This document shows, in pieces, positions 30,109-37,493 of a stretch of DNA of 45,087 nt (the stretch's first letter is position 1; the number at the start of each line of letters is the position of its first letter). Origin of the DNA: Gemmatimonadota bacterium (GTDB taxonomy: Bacteria; Gemmatimonadota; Gemmatimonadetes; Longimicrobiales; Gaopeijiaceae); the NCBI GenBank assembly GCA_022822445.1, contig JAJEBR010000107.1, positions 1-45,087 on the forward strand, written 5' to 3'. Position numbers and translations under genes: made by a program. The notes beneath the pieces were generated by a model. It had not been told where the DNA came from and did no database searches. It worked only from the letters and a program-made list of their open reading frames with translations.

Positions 30109-30834
30109 ATGGATTCCTCCCCGGTACCCTTCGATCTCTTCGGTGCGGCCCACATCGTGGTGATGGTCCTCACGGTGGCCGTGCCGGCCGCGTTGAGCCT
30201 CGTCGTGCGGCGGGCCGACTCCGAGGCGGTCACGCGGCGGATCTGCCTGGGTCTCGCGGCCGTGCTGGCGGTCAACCAGGTGGTCTACTGGGCCTACCGC
30301 TGGGTGACCGAAGGAGCGGCCACCTTCCTGCGGGAACACCTGCCGCTCCACCTCTGCAGCATCGGAATCGTCCTGGCCGTCCTGCTGCTCCTCCGGCGGG
30401 GGCGCCTCTCCTACGAACTGATCTACTTCTGGGGGCTCGCGGGAACCACCAACGCGATCATCACGCCGGAACTCACCGAAGGGTGGCCCGACTACCACTT
30501 CATCCAGTACTACATCTCCCACGGCGGCATCGTCGCCACGGTGCTCTTCGCGACCTGGGGCCTACGAATGCGCCCGGACTTCAGGTCGCTGATGCGAGCC
30601 TTCCTCTACCTCAACGCCCTGGCCGCAGGCATAGCCGTCGTCAACCTGGCGCTGGACAGCAACTACCTGTACCTGTGCGAGGCCCCGGTCACCGCGTCGC
30701 CGTTCATCTTCCTCCCCTGGCCATGGTACCTGCTCTGGCTGGAGGTGCTGGCGTTCGGGTTCTTCGCGATCCTCTACCTCCCGGTCTGGCTGGAGCGCCG
30801 CCTGGGGGGTTCGGGGGAGCGCTCGGCCGGGTAG
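30109..30834 (+). CDS. TIGR02206/YwaF-type integral membrane protein
   Basis: A polytopic membrane protein of about 241 residues with six or seven hydrophobic helices. It has the pattern of the TIGR02206 (YwaF-like) family: an early FDLFGAAHI, the LPLHLCSIGIVLAVLLLL segment with a polar HLC in a helix, TPELTEGWPDYHFIQYYISHGGIV and YLYLCEAP near the last helices. Function of the family is unknown to me. ATG at 30109 is chosen from the TACCTT element. The 3' end overlaps the convergent giant lipoprotein gene by 61 bases. Confidence 0.78.
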   Translation: MDSSPVPFDLFGAAHIVVMVLTVAVPAALSLVVRRADSEAVTRRICLGLAAVLAVNQVVYWAYRWVTEGAATFLREHLPLHLCSIGIVLAVLLLLRRGRLSYELIYFWGLAGTTNAIITPELTEGWPDYHFIQYYISHGGIVATVLFATWGLRMRPDFRSLMRAFLYLNALAAGIAVVNLALDSNYLYLCEAPVTASPFIFLPWPWYLLWLEVLAFGFFAILYLPVWLERRLGGSGERSAG

Positions 30835-33800
30835 GGTTCGCGGATCCAGGAGACCTGGACGGGGGTAGACGGGTCGCCGGTGACGGAGGGGCCGCGGGAC
30901 CCGGTCGGTCGGCCATCGCCACCCGGCGAGCGCCGGTCGATCGTGACCTGGACGAAGGGTCGCCGGGGCGCGTCGTAGGCCGCGGGCGGTGGAATCACAT
31001 CAACCACGCGCCCTTCCGGGCCCAGCACCGTCACGGGGCCCTGGTCCACATCGCCCGAGAAATCGAAGACCGGACGGGGCTGCCCCGCATCGGCAACGGG
31101 CGGGCGCGAGTCGGGCAGCGTGTAATCGCTGGCCAGTCGGAAGTTGACCGAGTAACCCATATCCGACATCGCCCCGAGTGTGATAGCACTCACGGGCTGG
31201 GGCACGCCGATCTCGAGGAGCGGCGTCATGATCTCCACATCGAAGACCGACTCGCGCCAGTGACTGAGGTCCGCGGACATGGGCACCTTGGCGCCGGCAT
31301 AGCTGGTTCCGCCGGCCGCGTCGAAGGCCGCCAGCGCACCCGAACCGGTGAAGTGCGGATCCCCATCGGTGTTCAGCAGTCCGAGGCTGTTCAGCCGCTC
31401 GTGGATGAACCCCAGACCGTGGGCGACCTCGTGGAAGGCGACATCCTCCAGCATGCCCCGCGAGACGAGTTGGTCCATATCGTCTGCGTCGAAGACGGCG
31501 CGTGACACCGCGGGGAAACCGTTGCCGAGCCGCTGGGCGCAGAAGCCGGCACGAGCGAGCGTCCCTCCCGGCCCGTCGATCGGTGCGACGTGCGCCAGGA
31601 ACAGGTGGTCGTCGACGACCGTGGCCTCGGCAATGCTCAGCCCCGCGCAACTGAACCCCGCCGGGACCGTGACGTCCGGCAGCTCCGTGTTCGCCAGAAT
31701 CGCCTCCCAGCCAGCCACGCCCCCGCCGATCGCGGCGCGCTGAGCCTGGCTGACCGCGCTCGTGAATCCGGTCTGCATACAGAATCCCGTACACGGCGCC
31801 TGGACCGCGACCTCGAAGGACGTGCTGGCAGAGAGCCCGGCCGGGTCGGTCGCGGTGACGGTGATCGTGGCGGTACCTGCGGCGACGGTGTACACGAAGA
31901 TCGTGTCGCCCACGATCTCGGGACGGGCCACGGCATCGTCGCTCGACTCGGCCGCGTACGTCAGCGGGTCTCCATCCGGATCGCTGAAGACCTGGTCCAG
32001 CGGCCCCCGGTAGCGCTCCCCGGGCTCGGCACCCGTGATGTCCCGGAAACCCCCGGACACGGTGGGCGCACGGTTCGGCGGCTTCACCTCGTCCACGACC
32101 ACGGTCAGCGCCCCGGAGCAGTTGTTGTCCGTCCTGGACTCCTCGACCACCGCGTCCACGCAGGCCCCGTAGTAGTAGACGCCGGTCTCCGCGTGGCTTG
32201 TCAGGGCGACGGAGACCGCTTGCCGCCCCGACTGCGGCACCGCGCCGGCGGTGGCGATCCCGACCTGGCTGTCGGCGGTGTCGATGACTGTATCGGAGGA
32301 CTGATAGAAGCGCACCATCGTGGCAGTGGACGCCAGAGTTCCCTCATTGCGTACCGCCGCGGTGCCCACGAACGACTGTTGCGGCCCGATGTCGAACGAG
32401 TCCTGGAGCATCTCGATCACGAGATCAGGCCGGAGACGCGGCCTTACCGTGACATCGAACTGCTGGGTCGTGGCGAGGCGGCCCGGGGGACGAGTCGTGA
32501 TGTCGCGGGCGGTTACGGTGATGGTGGCGGTGCCCAGGGCCCTGGCGTTCACGGTGACCGAGTTGCGCCGGACGGTCGTGGTCGCGACCGCCGTGTCGGA
32601 CGACGCGGCCACAAAGGCGAGCGGGTCACCGTCGGGGTCCTGGAAGTAGCTGGAGAGGCCGATTCGGATCGCATTACCCGGCTCCAGGTTGTGGGCACGT
32701 ATGGTGCCCACGGGTTGCGGAGCTCGGTTGGGCTCCAGAAAGCTCACAGAAATACCCGCGGAGCAGTTGTTGCCCGTGTCGGTCTCGGCGGCCAGGGCAT
32801 CCACACAGACACCATAGAAAAGGGTTGTGACGCTGTCCGGACCGGTCACCCGAACTGATATGCTACTGGCCTCCCCGGCAGCGAGCGGCATCACCGGATG
32901 CGTTGTGATCTCCGTGCCGTCCGAGGTGATATCGCTGTCTGGAGATGCGAAGAGGCGCAACGTACTTGAGGAAAGGGTGCCGCCGCTTCCCCGGTTGCGC
33001 ACCACCGTATTGAGGGCAAACTCTCCTCCGATTTCGACGCGATCCCGGTCCACCGTCGCGGTGTCCACCACCAGGTCCGGTGCGGGGACCGGTTCCACCA
33101 CGGCCCGGAAGCGCTGCGTGGCCGAGAGGCCGTGCGGATCGCGGGCGGTGACGGTGATGGTCGAGCTGCCGATGGACAGCGCCGCAAGCGCGATCACGCT
33201 GCCGTCGGCCGCGACGGTCACGTGGACGCTGTCCGAAGTGGATGCCGTGTAGGCGAGCGAGTCCCCGTCGGGATCGCTGAAGTGGGACGAGATGTCCAGG
33301 GAATCGGTCTCGCCGACCGAGAGGGACCGGTCGGCTATCTCGCCCAGCGCGACGGGCCCTCGGTTCGGGATTGTGACTTCGAACTGGTGCCGCGCGGAGA
33401 GTCCGGCAGGATCCGTTGCCGTCACTGTTACGGTAGCCGTGCCGCGTGACACCGCTTGCAGTGTGACGACACTCCCCGTGACGTTGGTTGCCGCTATCCC
33501 CGGTGCCGACGACATGGCGGCAAAGGTGAGCGAATCCCCGTCTGGATCGTGGAAGTATACGGCCAGACCCAGGGAGGAGGAATCGCCATGGGGGACTTCA
33601 AGACCCGGAATCTCGCCGACCGGTACCGGTCCCCGGTTTGGCTGCCAAGCCCGGACGGGCACCGTGCGGGAGCAGTTGTTGCCGTTATCGGACTCGTTCG
33701 CCAGTGGCTCGACACAGGCACCATAGTAGTAGGTCCCGGCGGCGCCGGGCGCGTACACCGTGAGTGACCCGGCAGTACTCGCGCCGGCATCCAGCTGTTC

Positions 33801-35231
33801 GACCGGATGGGTGCCCAGAAGAGAGTCCGTGGCGGTGATGGCCGGGTTGTTCGACAGGAAAAACCGGAGCGTCGTACCGGACCCAGCCCGCCCTTCGCCC
33901 TGGTTGCGCACGACCGCGGTGACGGTGAACGCCCCGCCCACCTCGACGCTGTCCGCGTCCACCGTCGCGGTGTCCACCACCAGGTCCGGTGCGGGGACCG
34001 GTTCCACCACGGCCCGGAAGCGCTGCGTGGCCGAGAGGCCGTCCGGGTCGCGGGCGGTGACGGTGACGGTCGAACTGCCGATGGACAGCGCCGCAAGGGC
34101 GATCACGCTGCCGTCGACCGCGACGCCCACTCGGATTCTGCGCGAGGTGCGAACCGTGTAGGCGAGCGAGTCCCCGTCGGGATCGCTGAAAAAGGGCGTG
34201 ACGTCCAGCGAATCGGTGGTGCCGACGTAGATGACCCGGTCGAGGATCTCGCCCACGGCAACGGGCGGCCGGTTGGGGTGCGCCGCCGTCACCGGGAAGC
34301 TCTGCGCGGCGGAGAGGCCCTCTGGGTCGGAGGCTGTCACGTTGATGGTTGCGTGGCCCGGGGCCACGGGCACGACGACCAGCTCGCCGCCGACGACGTG
34401 GGCCGTCGCCACCTCGGGCCCGGACGACTCCGCGGAGAAGCCGAGCGAATCCCCGTCGGGGTCGGCGAAGTATGCGGCCAGGCGCAGCTCGATCGTGTCC
34501 CCCAGCAGCACGGAGGCGGCCGGGATCGTGTCCGACACGAACGGCGCCCGGTTGGGCACGGTCACGGCGAAGGACTGGTCGGCGGTTTCTCCACCGGGGT
34601 CGGCGGCGGTCACGGTGACGGTGGCCGCCCCCTTCGCGACCGCGACGACCCGCAGCGAGTCACCCTCCACCTCCGCGCGCGCCACACTCGGCTCCGAAGA
34701 CACGGCCGAAAACGCCAGGGCGTCGCCCTCCGGGTCGGCAAAGTGGGCGGAGACGCCGATCGTGATGGAGTCCCCCACCTCGATCTGACGGCCCGCGATC
34801 GTTCCGACCGGCTCCGGTCCCCGGTTCGGGACGCTCGCCTCGAAGGCCTGCCGCGCGGAGAGGCCGCCGGGGTCGGTTGCGGTGACGGTGATGGTGGCCA
34901 TGCCCCGGGACATCCCGCCCACCGTGACCACGCTGCCCGCGACGGCCGCCCCGGCAACGCCCGGATCCGAGGAGGTGGCCGCGAAGGTCAGCGGATCTCC
35001 GTCGGGATCCCGGAAGTAACCGGCCAGGTCGACCGTCACGGAGTCGCTGTACCCAACCACCAGCGGCGGAATCGCGCCAGCGGGCTGTGGCGCCCGGTTG
35101 GGATCGGGCGGGGGCTCGGTGGCCCCGTCGCCGCAGGCCAGGAGCAACAGGAGTACCGCGGCGAGCACGACCGGGGGGCAGCCCGGCGCTGGTGAGAGGA
35201 CACATGTAAAGCGGACGTTACACAAAGTCAT
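30774..35231 (-). CDS. Giant lipoprotein: cadherin-like and CARDB repeats with leishmanolysin-like protease
   Basis: A 1485-residue surface protein. The leader ends in LLLLLACGDG, a lipobox. It has eight repeats of about 85-90 residues that begin PNRAP or PNRGP and contain FxDPDGDxLxF, the calcium-binding pattern of cadherin-like (CADG) domains. Three CARDB-type adhesion domains are interspersed (each starting PDLVVDTATV or PDLVIEM). Near residue 1265 is the zinc motif FHEVAHGLGF (HExxHxxGF), with a downstream HW-RESVFDVEIMTP that gives the third histidine and Met-turn typical of the M8 leishmanolysin group. The proline-rich C-terminus has no anchor signal. Start ATG at 35231 lies inside dyad copy E, with TAACGT four bases before it. 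It probably acts as a cell-surface adhesin-protease. Confidence 0.87.
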   Translation of the reverse strand: MTLCNVRFTCVLSPAPGCPPVVLAAVLLLLLACGDGATEPPPDPNRAPQPAGAIPPLVVGYSDSVTVDLAGYFRDPDGDPLTFAATSSDPGVAGAAVAGSVVTVGGMSRGMATITVTATDPGGLSARQAFEASVPNRGPEPVGTIAGRQIEVGDSITIGVSAHFADPEGDALAFSAVSSEPSVARAEVEGDSLRVVAVAKGAATVTVTAADPGGETADQSFAVTVPNRAPFVSDTIPAASVLLGDTIELRLAAYFADPDGDSLGFSAESSGPEVATAHVVGGELVVVPVAPGHATINVTASDPEGLSAAQSFPVTAAHPNRPPVAVGEILDRVIYVGTTDSLDVTPFFSDPDGDSLAYTVRTSRRIRVGVAVDGSVIALAALSIGSSTVTVTARDPDGLSATQRFRAVVEPVPAPDLVVDTATVDADSVEVGGAFTVTAVVRNQGEGRAGSGTTLRFFLSNNPAITATDSLLGTHPVEQLDAGASTAGSLTVYAPGAAGTYYYGACVEPLANESDNGNNCSRTVPVRAWQPNRGPVPVGEIPGLEVPHGDSSSLGLAVYFHDPDGDSLTFAAMSSAPGIAATNVTGSVVTLQAVSRGTATVTVTATDPAGLSARHQFEVTIPNRGPVALGEIADRSLSVGETDSLDISSHFSDPDGDSLAYTASTSDSVHVTVAADGSVIALAALSIGSSTITVTARDPHGLSATQRFRAVVEPVPAPDLVVDTATVDRDRVEIGGEFALNTVVRNRGSGGTLSSSTLRLFASPDSDITSDGTEITTHPVMPLAAGEASSISVRVTGPDSVTTLFYGVCVDALAAETDTGNNCSAGISVSFLEPNRAPQPVGTIRAHNLEPGNAIRIGLSSYFQDPDGDPLAFVAASSDTAVATTTVRRNSVTVNARALGTATITVTARDITTRPPGRLATTQQFDVTVRPRLRPDLVIEMLQDSFDIGPQQSFVGTAAVRNEGTLASTATMVRFYQSSDTVIDTADSQVGIATAGAVPQSGRQAVSVALTSHAETGVYYYGACVDAVVEESRTDNNCSGALTVVVDEVKPPNRAPTVSGGFRDITGAEPGERYRGPLDQVFSDPDGDPLTYAAESSDDAVARPEIVGDTIFVYTVAAGTATITVTATDPAGLSASTSFEVAVQAPCTGFCMQTGFTSAVSQAQRAAIGGGVAGWEAILANTELPDVTVPAGFSCAGLSIAEATVVDDHLFLAHVAPIDGPGGTLARAGFCAQRLGNGFPAVSRAVFDADDMDQLVSRGMLEDVAFHEVAHGLGFIHERLNSLGLLNTDGDPHFTGSGALAAFDAAGGTSYAGAKVPMSADLSHWRESVFDVEIMTPLLEIGVPQPVSAITLGAMSDMGYSVNFRLASDYTLPDSRPPVADAGQPRPVFDFSGDVDQGPVTVLGPEGRVVDVIPPPAAYDAPRRPFVQVTIDRRSPGGDGRPTGSRGPSVTGDPSTPVQVSWIREPYPAERSPEPPRRRSSQTGR
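33048..34042 (-). repeat. 909-bp period internal duplication (86-bp identical blocks)
   Basis: 33048-33133 is identical to 33957-34042 over 86 bases, and similarity extends on both sides to about 34118. The blocks encode the CARDB/cadherin boundary (PAPDLVVDTATV and preceding RFRAVVEPV). Identity including silent positions indicates recent duplication or gene conversion of a cadherin-cadherin-CARDB module. Confidence 0.8.
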
Positions 35232-35243
35232 GTTTACGTTACC
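35205..35243. promoter_or_regulatory. Tandem dyad, copy E
   Basis: Dyads 35205-35222 (TGTAA, 8 bases, TTACA) and 35226-35243 (AGTCA, 8 bases, TTACC), spacer CAA. On the minus strand: TAACGT, AAAC, then the ATG of the giant lipoprotein at 35231, again at offset 12 of the dyad. The gap up to the next plus-strand gene (35244-35518) has no other clear feature. Confidence 0.72.
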
Positions 35244-35518
35244 TGTTGCGCTTGCTGACTACGTTCCACCCGACGCGGAGCCCCAAAGATAGGCTCGCGG
35301 ATGGTAGTTGGCTTCCTGTGCATGCACCTATCTTTCTCTGGTCAGCAGGCAACGAAGCATGCCGGAGGCCAGGGTGCCGGATCCGGGTCTCAAATCTCCG
35401 ACGGCGGGCCGATCCCCTTGCGCGGCCCGGAGCAGGAGCGGCGGATGCAAGCGTATTCGGGAATCAACTCATGACGCAAATCTTGACGGGCGGCAGCGGA
35501 TGGCGCGGGAGTGCGACG

Positions 35519-37195
35519 ATGAGAACGGCCGGCGGTGCGGCACACGGAACGTGTATCCCGGCCGGGAGAAGGCTCGCCGTTGTCATGGTGGCGGTCTGCA
35601 TTGCGATCGTCGGCTGCCAGGGAGACGACGGGGACACGCCGGTGGCCCCCCGGGGACCGGCGCCGGATCTGGTCGTCGACTCCCTGACGATCTCGCCGTC
35701 GGATCCGACGGACCTGGAGCGGGTGGAGATCGGCTTCCGTATTCACAATGCCGGCGACGCCGCCACCCCCGGGAGGGTTCCCTTCGAGATCACCATAGAC
35801 GGCTCGGCGATGGAATCCATCCAGGTGAATCAGCTGCAATCCCACCAGTCGATTCGCTTTTTGCAAGACCGCCCGCCCCTCGAGGCCGGCATCCGCGAGA
35901 TCGCCGTGGTCCTCGACCCCGACGACCGGATCGAAGAGCGCAACGAAGAGAACAACCGCGCCGCCGCGACCGTCCGCGTCGCGCGCCAGCAGCTGCTCAA
36001 CCTGGAGCAGCCCGTCACGGTCTCCTCCGGCACCGTCGACGAAGTTCTCCTCTTCCGGATCGACATCGACGAGCCCGTGCAGGATGTCCTCAACGTCGAG
36101 CTTTCCGGGGGCTCCGGCGACGCGGACATGTTCGTCCACTACGGCGAACGTCCGGGGAACCACTACGGGTACGAGTGCGTCAGCGGCAACGCGGCCTCCG
36201 ACGAGCTGTGCCAGATGGTGCCCACCCGCCAGGGCAGCTACCATGTGGCCGTGCACGCCTTCACCGCCTTCGGCCCCTCGACGCTGACGGTGACGGTCGG
36301 GGGCAGGCCCGTAGAGAAGTTCGACATCGAGGTCGTGTTCCTCGACCACGGCACGCCGTCGCAGGACGAGATCGTGCGCGAGGCCGCGAGACGCTGGGAG
36401 TCGGTGATCGCGCGCGGTGCGGCGGACCTGGACTTTTCCGGCCAGAACGGCCTCCCGGCCAACGACTGCTTCGAAGGGCAGCCGGCCGTCAACGACGAGA
36501 TCGACGACCTGCGGGTGTGGGTCGAGATCGACTCGATCGACGGCGTGGGCGGCGGGGTAGCGAGGTCGGGGCCCTGCTGGGGGCGCATCACCCGGTTCCA
36601 GACGAGCGACACCATCCATCAGGAAGCCGTTCTGGGGCGCATCCAGCTCGACGAGGTCGATGTCACGCGGATGGAGGCCAACGGCCTGCTCCTGCCCGTG
36701 GTGGTCCACGAGATGGCCCATGTCCTGGGATTCGGCACCAGTTGGGAACAGCGCGGACTGGTCGAGTCCCTGTCGCTCCCCGCCAACCTCGGTGCCGACA
36801 CCCACTTCACGGGTCCGCTGGCTGTCGCGGCCTTCGACGCCGCCGGCGGGACCCGCTACACGGGGGGCGCCAGGGTGCCCGTGGAGAACCGCTCGCAGAT
36901 GGGGTCGTCCGACGCACACTGGCAGGAGAGCGTCTTCGACGACGAGCTGATGACGCCTTTCGTCGGGGGCGGTCACGCGCTGAGCCTGATCACCATCGAA
37001 TCGCTGGCCGACATGGGCTACGGCGTCGACATCACGCAGGCGGAGTCCTACACCCTCCCGGCGCTTCGTCCGGGCGGAGCGGCGGCCGAGCGTGGCCTGC
37101 GGATCCATCTCGGGGATGACGTCGGCCAGTGGCCGGTTGTGTTGATCGATCAGAAGGGGCGGGTGGCCGGGGTCCGGCGGCCGCGGGGGGATTAG
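35519..37195 (+). CDS. Leishmanolysin-like lipoprotein with CARDB and PPC domains
   Basis: A 558-residue exported zinc protease. The leader LAVVMVAVCIAIVGC ends in a lipobox. Residues about 45-145 are a CARDB domain (PDLVVDSLTISPSDPTDLERV, with GIREIAVVLDPDDRIEERNEENN). About 150-265 is a PPC-like beta-sandwich (VLLFRIDIDEPV, GGSGDADMFVHYGERP, GSYHVAVHAFTAF). The C-terminal half is the peptidase: VVHEMAHVLGFGTSW (HExxHxxGF, about residue 396), then AHWQESVFDDELMTPF with third histidine and Met-turn. It is a paralogue of the protease ends of its neighbours. ATG at 35519 is chosen as it gives the signal peptide directly; ATG at 35471 is in frame upstream. Confidence 0.87.
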   Translation: MRTAGGAAHGTCIPAGRRLAVVMVAVCIAIVGCQGDDGDTPVAPRGPAPDLVVDSLTISPSDPTDLERVEIGFRIHNAGDAATPGRVPFEITIDGSAMESIQVNQLQSHQSIRFLQDRPPLEAGIREIAVVLDPDDRIEERNEENNRAAATVRVARQQLLNLEQPVTVSSGTVDEVLLFRIDIDEPVQDVLNVELSGGSGDADMFVHYGERPGNHYGYECVSGNAASDELCQMVPTRQGSYHVAVHAFTAFGPSTLTVTVGGRPVEKFDIEVVFLDHGTPSQDEIVREAARRWESVIARGAADLDFSGQNGLPANDCFEGQPAVNDEIDDLRVWVEIDSIDGVGGGVARSGPCWGRITRFQTSDTIHQEAVLGRIQLDEVDVTRMEANGLLLPVVVHEMAHVLGFGTSWEQRGLVESLSLPANLGADTHFTGPLAVAAFDAAGGTRYTGGARVPVENRSQMGSSDAHWQESVFDDELMTPFVGGGHALSLITIESLADMGYGVDITQAESYTLPALRPGGAAAERGLRIHLGDDVGQWPVVLIDQKGRVAGVRRPRGD

Positions 37196-37283
37196 TTCAG
37201 GCGCGCGGTGAGGTCGGCACGGGTCCCGCCGGCACCGGGCCCGCCGGCAATCAAGGAGGTCGGGCCGGTCGACGTTTCACTGT

Positions 37284-37322
37284 TGTAAAGTACGCTTTAC
37301 AGAATGTAATGTACACTTTACT
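37284..37322. promoter_or_regulatory. Tandem dyad, copy F
   Basis: Dyads 37284-37301 (TGTAA, 8 bases, TTACA) and 37305-37322 (TGTAA, 8 bases, TTACT), spacer GAA; the best match to the symmetric consensus. It lies between two leishmanolysin-like genes, about 35 bases before a TACCTT -10 (37357-37362). An ATG in the second dyad (37309) opens a 62-codon frame whose stop overlaps the ATG at 37494 (ATGA). Confidence 0.72.
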
Positions 37323-37493
37323 TCGACGGTATCTGTTCCCTCTCCCGGTCGTCCGTTACCTTTCGGAGCCGAAATGCGACGTGTGGCGAGCCCGGCCCCG
37401 AGTGATTGCCGCCAGCGGATTCGCCGTTCGCGCGTGCACCCCGCAACTTTCGGCCATTCGCTTGTACCATTTGCAACCAAAGGAACCGGCGCC

